Shown: one piece after another, positions 7,360-15,110 of the stretch | Layout of the letters: each line of letters starts with the position of its first letter | Numbering within the stretch: position 1 is the first letter of the stretch | Assembly (NCBI GenBank): GCA_030265885.1 | Contig: JAJDGX010000009.1 | Location: forward strand, 1-39,924 | Direction: 5' to 3' | Length of the DNA stretch: 39,924 nucleotides | From: Ruminococcaceae bacterium OttesenSCG-928-L11 | Lineage (GTDB): Bacteria; Bacillota; Clostridia; Oscillospirales; Ruminococcaceae | Program-made: the position numbers and the translations under genes | The notes under the pieces: model-generated | Seen by the model: only the letters and a program-made list of their open reading frames with translations | Database searches by the model: none | What the model was told of the DNA's origin: nothing

Positions 7360-8613
7360 TTATGCGGCGATGCCCCGTTCTGCGGCGGCCAGCTGCGCGT
7401 CCATGTTTTCGGCAAATACGGCGTAGCCTCGGGTGGGATCGTTGACAAATACGTGGGTGACAGCGCCCACCAGCATGCCGTTTTGGATGATGGGGGAGCC
7501 GCTCATCCCCTGGACAATGCCGCCGGTCGCCGCCAGCAGAGCGGGATCAGTGACGCGGACAATCATATTTTTGGTGCTGGAGGAATCCAGATAATTGATT
7601 TTTTCGATGGCAATGTCAAACGCCTGGGGCTTGTTGCCGGAGATGGTGGAATAGATAACGGCGGGGCCTGTGACAACCTCCTGCTTGTGCGCCATGGGGA
7701 TGGGATCCGCTTCCAGGAGTTTTTGCTCCAGAACGCCAAAAATTCCCAGTTCGCAATTGAGGCGCAGCTGACCGATGGCCCGGGCGCTGGTGAAGGTGCC
7801 CTTTAATTCTCCCGGCTTGCCGGACTCTCCGGCGTTGACGCCGTTGATGTTGACGTTGACGATTTCGCCGCTGGAAAGGGGCATCAGCTTGCCGGTGTCC
7901 ACATCGCAAATGGCGTGGCCAAGGCCAGCAAAGCCCATGGTGTTGGGGTTGTAATAAGTGAGTGTGCCGATACCGGCGGAGGAATCCCGCACCCAGATGC
8001 CGGCCTTGTACTGGTGGTCGTAGTCGGTTTGAACGGGCTGCAGGTAGACGCTCATAGGTGTGTCGCCGCGGATCAGAGAGATCTCGACCTCGTTGCCCTG
8101 GCTGTTCATCATGTGGTTTTTGACATCCTCGTTGCGGGTGAGGGGGATGCCGTCGATGGAGAGAAGGATGTCGCCGATTTTTAGGCCGGCGCTTTTGGCG
8201 GGGTTTACGGTTTCGATGCCGGATTGTATGTCGCTCATACCCACGATCATGACGCCCTTGGTAAACATTTTTATGCCAAAGGGCGCGCCGCCGGGAATGA
8301 CCATCTTGCGGGGGACGACCTGAACCGCCACCTGCTTGAGAGGAATTTTGCCGTATAGGCTCAAATCCATTTGATATGTTGTGGGTTCACCCTGCCATGC
8401 CGCTGCCACAGCCTCCCCGGTTGCGGCGACAGAGGCGCTGATGGTCGAATGGATGCGCAGCTCCCCACCCTGATCAATCTGGAAGGTATCGGGCAGCTTT
8501 GCCTGAATGACCAGTGTCATGGTGAGGAGCGCCGTAATCCCCGCAGACAGCACCGCTGCCAGTCCTTTGCATATTTTTTTCATACAAGCTACGCGGCCTC
8601 CCCAAGGGGACAA
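7360..8613 (-). CDS. spoIVB: SpoIVB sporulation signalling peptidase
   Basis: SpoIVB is a PDZ-containing serine peptidase (family S55) that signals from forespore to mother cell during sporulation by triggering SigK processing. This product has an N-terminal anchor after MKKICKG, a PDZ domain (about residues 115-205, with SAGLKIGDILLSIDGIPL), and the S55 domain with the His in GLGHAICD and the catalytic Ser in GMSGSPIIQNG. The length of 417 residues is normal. The TTG at 8611-8613 has AGGAGG about 5 bases upstream and is my preferred start. The ATG at 8583 begins nearer the anchor but its GGGAGG is about 13-15 bases away. It lies directly upstream of spo0A. Confidence 0.93.
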   Translation of the reverse strand: MSPWGGRVACMKKICKGLAAVLSAGITALLTMTLVIQAKLPDTFQIDQGGELRIHSTISASVAATGEAVAAAWQGEPTTYQMDLSLYGKIPLKQVAVQVVPRKMVIPGGAPFGIKMFTKGVMIVGMSDIQSGIETVNPAKSAGLKIGDILLSIDGIPLTRNEDVKNHMMNSQGNEVEISLIRGDTPMSVYLQPVQTDYDHQYKAGIWVRDSSAGIGTLTYYNPNTMGFAGLGHAICDVDTGKLMPLSSGEIVNVNINGVNAGESGKPGELKGTFTSARAIGQLRLNCELGIFGVLEQKLLEADPIPMAHKQEVVTGPAVIYSTISGNKPQAFDIAIEKINYLDSSSTKNMIVRVTDPALLAATGGIVQGMSGSPIIQNGMLVGAVTHVFVNDPTRGYAVFAENMDAQLAAAERGIAA

Positions 8614-8821
8614 CCGCTCCTCCTATTGCAATTGTTAGCTGATCGATATCAAAATGCCGGCCGGCAGCGTGAAGGATGGCGGGAATATGCCGGTTTGCAT
8701 GCAATGCTGCCGGGCCGGCGCACAGTTTGCGCCTTATTACTTTGCCATGGATGATCCGAATTATTTGAGTAAAATTTATTGCAATTTAGTTTTTTATTTC
8801 AAAATTGGATCGGAATTTTTC
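8614..8821. other. Intergenic region with a GC-rich inverted repeat
   Basis: The gap between the divergent spoIVB and SLOG genes holds GCCGGCCGGCAGC (8656-8668). It is matched, with one extra base, by its complement GCTGCCGGGCCGGC (8706-8719), enclosing 37 bases. The right half is AT-rich and leads into the promoter of the plus-strand gene. No SigG-type promoter for spoIVB was recognised by eye. Confidence 0.45.
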
Positions 8822-8850
8822 TTTACAAAAATGCATAGGGCGGGTAGAAT
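8822..8850 (+). promoter_or_regulatory. Promoter of the SLOG-family gene
   Basis: TTTACA (8822-8827), 17-base spacer, TAGAAT (8845-8850). The predicted start is near 8857, which argues against the ATG at 8856 as translation start. Confidence 0.65.
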
Positions 8851-8942
8851 AAAGCTTGTATGAAATCGGGGAAATGGCGTTTGAAGGATTTGCCTTAAAA
8901 GGGGTGTTTCGCCTTCGAATGCTGTGGAAAGGCGGGGGCGTT

Positions 8943-9299
8943 GTGCGGGTGGCAATTATTGGCTCGCGGGAATGCGGGCACATCACAACGGATATGATTG
9001 CGAGGCGGCTGCCGGAAAACTGCAGCCGGATCATCAGCGGCGGCGCCCGGGGTGTGGACACCATCGCCGAGCAGCTGGCCGACGAGCTGGAGCTTCCGTT
9101 CCAGAAGTTTTTGCCCGACTACGAGACCTTTGGCAAGCGGGCGCCTCTTGTGCGAAATTTGCAGATCATCGACAGCGCCGATTTGGTGCTGGCCTTTTGG
9201 GATTTTGAATCCCGCGGCACGGCCCACACCATTGTACAGTGCCTGCGCAGGCAAATCCCCGTACGCATCTATCAGATCTCCCAGTTGATTGAATTGTAG
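8943..9299 (+). CDS. Small SLOG-fold (DUF2493-like, YspA/YpsA-related) protein
   Basis: The product of about 118 residues begins with the Rossmann-like VRVAIIGSRE and continues with IISGGARGVDTIAEQLADEL and LVRNLQIIDSADLVLAFWD. These are the glycine-rich nucleotide-binding elements of the SLOG superfamily (DprA, YpsA and relatives). Such small proteins are thought to bind nucleotides or nucleotide-derived ligands; the precise role is unknown. I chose the GTG at 8943 because it follows an AAAGGCGGGGG stretch and places the fold at the N-terminus. In-frame ATGs at 8856, 8874 and 8919 are alternatives. It is transcribed alone from its own promoter. Confidence 0.7.
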   Translation: MRVAIIGSRECGHITTDMIARRLPENCSRIISGGARGVDTIAEQLADELELPFQKFLPDYETFGKRAPLVRNLQIIDSADLVLAFWDFESRGTAHTIVQCLRRQIPVRIYQISQLIEL

Positions 9300-9332
9300 A
9301 CATATTTTACGCGGGGTCTGGAAAAAGACTGT

Positions 9333-9353
9333 CGGATTTCTATGAGAAATCTG
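9333..9353 (+). other. Hairpin downstream of the SLOG gene
   Basis: GATTTCT (9335-9341) pairs with AGAAATC (9345-9351) around ATG, extended by two further pairs. No T-run follows, so it is a weak terminator candidate at best. Confidence 0.4.
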
Positions 9354-9381
9354 CCGCAGCGCTTTCGTTGGGTGAGTTTTC

Positions 9382-9410
9382 TTGAAAAAACAGGAAAAAT
9401 AGTATAAAAT
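9382..9410 (+). promoter_or_regulatory. Promoter of the kinase-oxidoreductase operon
   Basis: TTGAAA (9382-9387), 17-base spacer, TAAAAT (9405-9410). It lies about 70 bases upstream of the kinase start. Confidence 0.55.
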
Positions 9411-9477
9411 ATATAGCCATACAGAATCTCCGGGTTTCGCTTGGCGGAATTCTGCAATTTGGCCGACGTTTGGATGG

Positions 9478-10695
9478 ATGAAAATGAAGGTATTGGTAGT
9501 AAATGCGGGAAGCACATCCGTAAAATTCAAGCTGTACGACATGGCGGATCAGAGCGTGGTGGCCGAGGGCAACTGCCAGCGGGTCGGCCTGAAGGACAGC
9601 GAGATAAAGTATGTGGACACGGCCGGGAAAAAGTTCCTCTTCACCGAGGATCTGGCCAACCACAACGCCGCCTTTGCCAAGATTATGGCTCTGCTGACAG
9701 ACGGGGAGACAAAGGTCATCGGTAGCATTGGGGAAATCGACGCCGTGGGGCATCGAGTTTCCATGGGCGGCCCCAAGTATGTGAAAACGGTATTCGCCGA
9801 CGAATCGGTGCTGGCGGAGGCGGACGCCCTGTCCGACATTACACCCCTGCACAACCCGCCCCAGGTCAACGCCATCCGCGCCTGCAAAGAGGTGTTTGGC
9901 GACGCCATCCCCATGACGGTGGGCTTCGACACGGCGTTCCACCAGACCATGCCGGAGACGTCCTACATCTACCCCATTCCCTATGAGTATTATGAGAAGT
10001 ACCATGTTCGCCGGTTTGGCTTTCACGGTCTCTCCTATCAGTTTGTGACGGATCGCTACGCGGAGCTTACCGGCAACCCTCTGGACAACCACTGCATGGT
10101 GGTGTGCCATCTGGGGGGCGGCGCGTCCGCCACCGCCATCAAAAACGGCAAATCCATGGACAACACCTTCGGCTTCGGCACCGGACAGGGCTTGCTCTGC
10201 GGCAGCCGGGCAGGCAGCTTTGACCATGTGGCGGTCGGATATATTATGAGCAAAACCGGCATGACTTATGAAGAGGCCGAGGAAATGCTCCACAAGCAGT
10301 CCGGTCTGCTGGGAATATCCGGTATTTCCAGTGACGAAAGGGAAATTGAGGACGCCGCTGCCCAGGGCAACAAACGGGCCCAGCTGGCTCTGGACGTCAT
10401 GGCCCAGCAGGTGAAAAAATACATCGGCGCCTACGCCTTTGAAATGGGCGGGCTGGACACGCTGGTGTTTACCGGCGGCATCGGGGAAAACTCCGACATC
10501 ATGCGGGCCATGGTCTGCGACGGGCTGGAGGCCTTCGGCATTCGGATGGACAAGGGGCTGAACGTGGAAAAGAACCGCAGTGAGGCCAATATCTCCGCGG
10601 CGGATTCCACAGTGGATGTCTGGATTATCCCCACCAATGAGGAGCTTGTCATCGCCCAGGACACCGTGAAGCTGATAGCGGCCGCAGGGAAATAA
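9478..10695 (+). CDS. Acetate kinase family enzyme, divergent active site
   Basis: The 405-residue protein has the length and fold markers of acetate/propionate kinases, which move phosphate between an acyl phosphate and ADP: VNAGSTSVKF at the N-terminus, HNPPQVNAIRA, GFDTAFHQTMP, FTGGIGENS and IPTNEELVIA. The Arg residues near positions 93 and 244 and the Asp at 151 are kept. Several usually fixed positions differ: HGTSH reads HGLSY, HLGNGAS reads HLGGGAS, HRVVHGG reads HRVSMGG, and the DTSMGMTPLEG stretch reads DNTFGFGTGQG. The substrate may therefore not be acetate. No phosphotransacetylase gene lies nearby. It heads a run of same-strand genes ending in a VOR/KOR-type oxidoreductase, suggesting a branched or other 2-oxoacid-derived acyl group. 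A second ATG at 9484 is an equally good start. Confidence 0.8.
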   Translation: MKMKVLVVNAGSTSVKFKLYDMADQSVVAEGNCQRVGLKDSEIKYVDTAGKKFLFTEDLANHNAAFAKIMALLTDGETKVIGSIGEIDAVGHRVSMGGPKYVKTVFADESVLAEADALSDITPLHNPPQVNAIRACKEVFGDAIPMTVGFDTAFHQTMPETSYIYPIPYEYYEKYHVRRFGFHGLSYQFVTDRYAELTGNPLDNHCMVVCHLGGGASATAIKNGKSMDNTFGFGTGQGLLCGSRAGSFDHVAVGYIMSKTGMTYEEAEEMLHKQSGLLGISGISSDEREIEDAAAQGNKRAQLALDVMAQQVKKYIGAYAFEMGGLDTLVFTGGIGENSDIMRAMVCDGLEAFGIRMDKGLNVEKNRSEANISAADSTVDVWIIPTNEELVIAQDTVKLIAAAGK

Positions 10696-10715
10696 TCCCC
10701 GCCGGAAGGATAGAT

Positions 10716-11408
10716 ATGAAACCGAATGAATTGCTGGACTTCCTGTCTCAGGATGTGATTATCGTAACGGGCCACTACGGCTCGGGCAAGACCAATTTCG
10801 CCATTAACCTGGCGGTGGATCTGCGGGCGGCCGGCCACAGCGTGACACTGGCGGATCTGGACATCGTCAACCCCTACTTCCGCTCGGCGGATTTTAAAGA
10901 GGAAGCGGAGCGGTTGGGCATCGATTTTGTGGCATCGGCTTACGCCAATTCCAATTTGGACATCCCCTCTCTCAGCGCCGGGGTGGACGCCAAAATCGGC
11001 GCGGGGGGCAAGCTTATCATCGATGTGGGCGGCGACGACGCGGGGGCCTACGCCCTGGGCCGCTACTCCGCCCGAATCAAAGAGACCGGCTACACCATGC
11101 TCTATGTGGTCAACGCCTACCGCTATCTGACCCGGGAGCCGGAGGAGGCGCTGGAGCTGCTTCGGGACATCGAGACCGCCTCCCGGCTAAAGGCCACCCA
11201 CATTGTCAACAACTCCAACCTGTCCTGGCAGACCGAGGTGTCGGATGTGACCCGTTCCGTCCCCTACGCCCAAAGCGTGGCGGAGCTGGCGGGGATTCCC
11301 CTGGCGGCAACGGCGGCCAGACGGGATGTGGCGGAGCAGCTGAGTGAAAAACAGGGATTTTATCCTGTGGATATTTATGTAAAGGTCCCCTGGAATCCGG
11401 GGGAGTGA
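10716..11408 (+). CDS. P-loop ATPase of the MinD/ParA/CobQ type
   Basis: The 230-residue protein shows a Walker A GHYGSGKTNFAIN (about residues 19-31), the switch-like LADLDIVNPYFRS and a Walker B region LIIDVGGDDAG. It lacks the first lysine of the deviant KGGxGKT Walker A of true ParA/MinD proteins. The distant relationship is to SIMIBI-class NTPases. AAGGA lies 8 bases upstream of the ATG. It sits 20 bases after the kinase and 90 bases before the ferredoxin-like subunit, so it is probably cotranscribed with them. An assembly or cluster-loading role for the iron-sulfur oxidoreductase is possible but is only inference from context. Function not known. Confidence 0.7.
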   Translation: MKPNELLDFLSQDVIIVTGHYGSGKTNFAINLAVDLRAAGHSVTLADLDIVNPYFRSADFKEEAERLGIDFVASAYANSNLDIPSLSAGVDAKIGAGGKLIIDVGGDDAGAYALGRYSARIKETGYTMLYVVNAYRYLTREPEEALELLRDIETASRLKATHIVNNSNLSWQTEVSDVTRSVPYAQSVAELAGIPLAATAARRDVAEQLSEKQGFYPVDIYVKVPWNPGE

Positions 11409-11498
11409 CGAGTGTGGCCCGGCGGATTTCCCGGCTTTTCATCGAGTCGGGGAGTTCGCATAGGTCGCGATGAAGTGAGGATTGGAGAGGAAGAGACT

Positions 11499-11717
11499 AT
11501 GGCCAACAAGGTGACAGTCAACGCCGAGGTCTGCAAGGGCTGCGGGCTCTGCGTTCACGCGTGCCCGAAGAAGATCATGAAGATCGATCGGTCGCGGCTC
11601 AACAGCAAGGGGTACAACCCGGCAATGTGCGAGGATCCGGACACGTGCATCGCCTGTGCGATGTGCGGCATTATGTGCCCGGACAGCACCATCACCGTGG
11701 AAAAGGAGGACAAATAA
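11499..11717 (+). CDS. 2-oxoacid:ferredoxin oxidoreductase, delta (ferredoxin-like) subunit
   Basis: The 72-residue protein carries two 4Fe-4S motifs, CKGCGLCVHACP and CIACAMCGIMCP, typical of the electron-carrying delta subunit of four-subunit VOR/KOR enzymes. The ATG at 11499 follows a GAGAGGAAGAG stretch. The frame is open to 11412, but the upstream part shows no ferredoxin features. It leads the delta-alpha-beta-gamma gene order. Confidence 0.9.
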   Translation: MANKVTVNAEVCKGCGLCVHACPKKIMKIDRSRLNSKGYNPAMCEDPDTCIACAMCGIMCPDSTITVEKEDK

Positions 11718-11718
11718 C

Positions 11719-12780
11719 ATGGCGGAGCGCGTATTGATGAAGGGCAACGAGGCCCTTTCCGAAGCCGCAATCAAGGCGGGGTGCCTCCATTTCTTTGGCT
11801 ATCCCATCACCCCCCAGACCGAGGTTAACGCCTATATGTCCAAGCGGATGCCCAAGATTGGCGGTACATATCTGCAGGCGGAATCGGAGATTGCCGCTGT
11901 CAACATGGTGCTGGGAGCGGCCTCGGCCGGTGTCCGTGCCATGACCTCCTCCTCCTCTCCAGGTATTTCCCTGAAGGCGGAGGGCATCTCCTACATGGCA
12001 GGCTCTGACCTGCCGTGCCTGATTTTGAATATTCAGCGGGGCGGCCCCGGTTTGGGCGGCATTCAGCCCTCTCAGGCCGACTACAACCAGGCCACCAAGG
12101 CCCCCGGCCACGGCGATTTGCACATTTTGGTATTCGCCCCCTCCACCGTGCAGGAAATGGTGAACACCGTGTTCAAGGCCTTTGATTTGGCGGAGCAATA
12201 CCGCATGCCCGCCATGATTCTCGGCGACGGCCTGCTGGGCCAGATGATGGAGCCGGTGGAATTTCCCGCCGTGGAGGTGACACCCGCCGCCAAGCCCTGG
12301 GCCACCAACGGCATGCACGGCAAGCGGGGAAAGAATATCGTCAACTCCCTCTATCTCCAGGCGGATATCCTGGAGGAGAAGGTGCTGGAGCGCCAGAAGC
12401 GCTACGAAACCATCGAGGCCAACCACTCCGAGTGCGAGGAGTACCTGACCGATGACGCCGAGGTGCTGGTGGTTGCCTATGGGGCGTCCTCCCGCATTGT
12501 TCGCAGTGCGGTCAACTCCGCCCGGGAGCAGGGCATCAAGGCCGGTCTGCTGCGGCCCGTCACCCTGTGGCCCTTCCCCAAAAAGCAAATCGAGGCCGCT
12601 GCCGCCAAGGCAAAGACCGTGCTGGTGGTGGAGATGAGCACCGGCCAGATGGTGCACGATGTGCGCCTGGTGGTAGAGGGCAAGCGCCCTGTCCACTTCT
12701 TTGGCCATACAGGCGGCGTCATTCCCACTCCCGCCGAGGTGCTGGAGCAAATCAAACAATTATCCGGAGGTGCGAAGTAA
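11719..12780 (+). CDS. 2-oxoacid:ferredoxin oxidoreductase, alpha subunit (VorB-like)
   Basis: The 353-residue subunit carries the pyrimidine-binding domain I and domain II of the pyruvate:ferredoxin oxidoreductase superfamily. Visible markers are FFGYPITPQTEV, QAESEIAAVNMVLGAASAG, TSSSSPGISLKAEG and RGGPGLGGIQPSQADY. The enzyme class interconverts a 2-oxoacid plus CoA with acyl-CoA, CO2 and reduced ferredoxin. Length and four-gene order fit branched-chain 2-oxoacid (VOR) or 2-oxoglutarate (KOR) enzymes, which cannot be told apart here. The ATG at 11719 overlaps no upstream gene, lies one base after the delta stop and has GGAGG about 10 bases upstream. Confidence 0.88.
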   Translation: MAERVLMKGNEALSEAAIKAGCLHFFGYPITPQTEVNAYMSKRMPKIGGTYLQAESEIAAVNMVLGAASAGVRAMTSSSSPGISLKAEGISYMAGSDLPCLILNIQRGGPGLGGIQPSQADYNQATKAPGHGDLHILVFAPSTVQEMVNTVFKAFDLAEQYRMPAMILGDGLLGQMMEPVEFPAVEVTPAAKPWATNGMHGKRGKNIVNSLYLQADILEEKVLERQKRYETIEANHSECEEYLTDDAEVLVVAYGASSRIVRSAVNSAREQGIKAGLLRPVTLWPFPKKQIEAAAAKAKTVLVVEMSTGQMVHDVRLVVEGKRPVHFFGHTGGVIPTPAEVLEQIKQLSGGAK

Positions 12781-13559
12781 TGTCTGTTGTCTATCAAAAG
12801 CCAAGCGCCCTCACGGACGCGATTCTCAGCTATTGCCCCGGCTGTACCCACGGCATCATCCACAAGCTGGTGGCGGAAACCATCACAGAGCTGGATCTGC
12901 AGCAGAGGGCAGTGGGCGTGGCCCCTGTCGGCTGCTCGGTTATGGCATACAATTTCTTTGATTTTGATATGGTGCAGTCCCCCCATGGCCGCGCCCCGGC
13001 AGTTGCCACCGGCCTGAAACGGGCCATCCCCGAAAACATCGTCTTTACCTATCAGGGTGACGGCGACCTGGCCGCCATCGGCACAGCGGAGATTGTCCAC
13101 GCGGCAACCCGCGGCGAGAGCATCGTGGTTGTGTTTGTCAACAACGCCATCTACGGCATGACAGGCGGCCAGATGGCCCCCACCACCCTGCCGGGACAGG
13201 TCACCCAGACCACCCCCTACGGCCGCGATGTCAACTACGCCGGATACCCCATTCGGGTGTGCGAGATGCTGTCTACCCTGGAGGGCGTGGAGTACGCCGA
13301 GCGCGTGGCGGTGGATACAGTCCCCAACATTCGCAAAGCGAAAAAGGCCATCCTGAAGGCGTTCCAGAATCAGGTGGACGGCAAAGGCTTCTCCATTGTG
13401 GAGGTTCTCTCCACCTGCCCCACCAACTGGGGGCTGACTCCTGTGGAGTCTCTGGGCTGGTTGAAGGACAACATGATGCCCTACTATCCGCTGGGGGTCT
13501 ACAAGGATAAATCCTCGGACAAATCCTCGGATAAATCCGCAGAAGGGGGAAAAGCGTAA
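12780..13559 (+). CDS. 2-oxoacid:ferredoxin oxidoreductase, beta (TPP-binding) subunit
   Basis: The 259-residue subunit holds the thiamine diphosphate site: GDGDLAAIGTAEIVHAATRG with the downstream FVNNAIYGMTGGQMAPTT, and CPGCTHG near the N-terminus. The ATG overlaps the stop of the alpha gene by one base, and its own stop overlaps the gamma start in the same way, so the subunits are translationally coupled. The C-terminus carries a repeated KSSD tail encoded by a 12-bp tandem repeat. This tail is unusual and lies outside the conserved core. Confidence 0.9.
   Translation: MSVVYQKPSALTDAILSYCPGCTHGIIHKLVAETITELDLQQRAVGVAPVGCSVMAYNFFDFDMVQSPHGRAPAVATGLKRAIPENIVFTYQGDGDLAAIGTAEIVHAATRGESIVVVFVNNAIYGMTGGQMAPTTLPGQVTQTTPYGRDVNYAGYPIRVCEMLSTLEGVEYAERVAVDTVPNIRKAKKAILKAFQNQVDGKGFSIVEVLSTCPTNWGLTPVESLGWLKDNMMPYYPLGVYKDKSSDKSSDKSAEGGKA
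13506..13541 (+). repeat. Three 12-bp tandem repeats in the beta-subunit gene tail
   Basis: Units gataaatcctcg, gacaaatcctcg and gataaatccgca encode D-K-S-S-like repeats at the end of the TPP-binding subunit. The copies keep the reading frame. Confidence 0.8.
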
Positions 13560-14095
13560 TGGCGAACACGTTTAATATGGTCATCGCCGGCTTTGGCGGA
13601 CAGGGCGTGCTGTTTACCGGCAAGGTTGTGGCCTATGCCGGCCTCATCGACGGCAAGGAAGTGTCCTGGCTGCCCTCCTACGGCCCGGAAATGCGGGGCG
13701 GCACCGCCAACTGCAGTGTGTGCATCTCCGACGAGCCCATCGGCTCGCCCCTGGTCACCCAGCCCGATGTGCTGGTTGCCATGAACGGCCCTTCCTTTGA
13801 CAAGTTCATCGACAGTGTCGCCCCCGGCGGCAAGGTCATCGTGGACGCGTCCCTTGTCCCCAACGAAACCACCCGTACCGACATCGAGGTGTTTCGGGTA
13901 CCGGCGTCCCAGCTTTCCCAGGACGAGCACCTGGAGGGGATTGCCAACATCATCCTGCTGGGCAAGGTCATCGGGGAAACCGGCATCGCCTCCATGGAGA
14001 CAGTCGAAAAGGCGCTGGAAAAATGCGTGCCCCCGAAAAAGGCCCATTTGCTGGAGCACAACATCCGCGCCATAAAACTGGGCATGTCCAAATAG
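13559..14095 (+). CDS. 2-oxoacid:ferredoxin oxidoreductase, gamma subunit
   Basis: The 178-residue subunit starts with FNMVIAGFGGQGVLFTGKVVAYAG and has the SWLPSYGPEMRGGTANCSV motif, both standard for the gamma (CoA-binding) domain of this superfamily. It is coupled to the beta gene by a one-base stop/start overlap and completes the delta-alpha-beta-gamma set. Full length, no defect seen. A hairpin follows at 14131. Confidence 0.9.
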   Translation: MANTFNMVIAGFGGQGVLFTGKVVAYAGLIDGKEVSWLPSYGPEMRGGTANCSVCISDEPIGSPLVTQPDVLVAMNGPSFDKFIDSVAPGGKVIVDASLVPNETTRTDIEVFRVPASQLSQDEHLEGIANIILLGKVIGETGIASMETVEKALEKCVPPKKAHLLEHNIRAIKLGMSK

Positions 14096-14130
14096 GATGC
14101 CGCAATAAATACAAATATGTTGTGATTATG

Positions 14131-14162
14131 ACGCTCCTGGCTTGCATTTGCCGGGGGCGTTG
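14131..14162 (+). terminator. Probable terminator of the oxidoreductase operon
   Basis: ACGCTCCTGGC (14131-14141) pairs with GCCGGGGGCGT (14150-14160) using two G-T wobbles. The tail is only moderately T-rich. Confidence 0.55.
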
Positions 14163-14274
14163 TCACATTGTTGTTGCAAGCGGGTTGAAATGTATGGGGA
14201 TTTGTGATATTCTTATTGTGTAACAGGAATCTTTGTTGATACTGCAAATTACCGTGATGCAAGGTTGTGATAGC

Positions 14275-14850
14275 GTGAAACATTGTACATACCGTATTTT
14301 GCCAGTGATTCTTTCGCTTGCCCTTGTATTGGCGATGACGGGCTGCAGCGGTTCGGGCAGCGGCACTGCCCACGCGGAAACGCAAAAGCGTCTGGATGAA
14401 CTGGTCCAGGATTATGTAAACGAGCTGGAGGGCCTTATCATCCCCCTAAAGGAGAAGCCCGAGGAACTGAGCGAAAACGGCATCACTGTCTCTGCCCAGG
14501 GCGCCACCTACAATGCCGACGCCCTCCGCGAATTCTACAACGAGTACGGCGAGCGGAAAAGCGGCATGGTGACTTTTGTGTTTACCACCAGCACCAGCTT
14601 TGTGGTGACCCGCTTGGTGTTTGAGGCCGGATTTGGCTACTACATGCGCTATCAGCACAACGCCAAGGCCGAGGGCGACCTGCCCATAACAAACCGGTTT
14701 ATCGACAACGTTGTGCTGGAGGAGCAGGACGACCGCATCCTTTTGCGCATTTACAACGAAAAAAAGGAAGTGGCCAGCTTCACCTTCCGCAACATTATAG
14801 TGGCGGTGGAGGAAGAGACGGCGGAGCCCATTGTCATTGTAAAGGATTGA
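14275..14850 (+). CDS. Hypothetical lipoprotein
   Basis: The 191-residue protein begins with a positively charged N-terminus, a hydrophobic core and a lipobox ending in MTGC, so it should be lipidated at that Cys and held on the outer face of the membrane. The mature part starts with a Ser/Gly stretch, then a charged helical region (QKRLDELVQDYVNELEG) and a mixed alpha/beta remainder. I do not recognise the family. I chose the GTG at 14275 because it places the signal peptide at the N-terminus; in-frame ATGs at 14233 and 14257 add residues without a clear ribosome binding site. It stands alone between the oxidoreductase operon and a repeat element. Confidence 0.65.
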   Translation: MKHCTYRILPVILSLALVLAMTGCSGSGSGTAHAETQKRLDELVQDYVNELEGLIIPLKEKPEELSENGITVSAQGATYNADALREFYNEYGERKSGMVTFVFTTSTSFVVTRLVFEAGFGYYMRYQHNAKAEGDLPITNRFIDNVVLEEQDDRILLRIYNEKKEVASFTFRNIIVAVEEETAEPIVIVKD

Positions 14851-14890
14851 TCGGGGCGATTGTACTTAATGCGAATAGTCCGAAGATTTT

Positions 14891-15052
14891 AGAACCTGTA
14901 TTCATAACAAGAAATGGTGAGATGGCGAGGGATTTTTGATGCCGCGCAAGCAGAAAAAGCGGCATAAGGCTGACGCCTATGGCGGTTTTTCTGGGAAGTG
15001 CGGCGCAAAAATCGCCGCCAGACCGCCGCTTCGGTTTATGAATACAGGTTCT
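14891..15052. repeat. MITE-like element with perfect 17-bp terminal inverted repeats
   Basis: AGAACCTGTATTCATAA (14891-14907) and its exact complement TTATGAATACAGGTTCT (15036-15052) bound 162 bases. The inside is hairpin-rich: ATGCCGC (14939-14945) pairs with GCGGCAT, and a TGGCGGTTTTT stretch pairs with a bulged AAAAA...CCGCCA. There is no credible gene within. No clear target-site duplication was seen at the edges. Confidence 0.6.
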
Positions 15053-15053
15053 C

Positions 15054-15080
15054 AACATGCCGCTTATGCGGCATGTTCTT
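15054..15080 (+). terminator. Perfect hairpin before addB
   Basis: AACATGCCGC (15054-15063) pairs with GCGGCATGTT (15068-15077) around a TTAT loop. It directly abuts the MITE-like element and ends 33 bases before the addB start. The short tail makes it either a weak terminator or part of the addB leader. Confidence 0.5.
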
Positions 15081-15110
15081 GTATGGGCGAAAATGCGAGG
15101 GAGGAAACCG

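Noticed and set aside
9300-9477. Second T-box or riboswitch before the kinase-oxidoreductase operon
   Set aside because: No T-box core, AGAGAG bulge or other aptamer motif was found; only a small hairpin and a promoter are visible.
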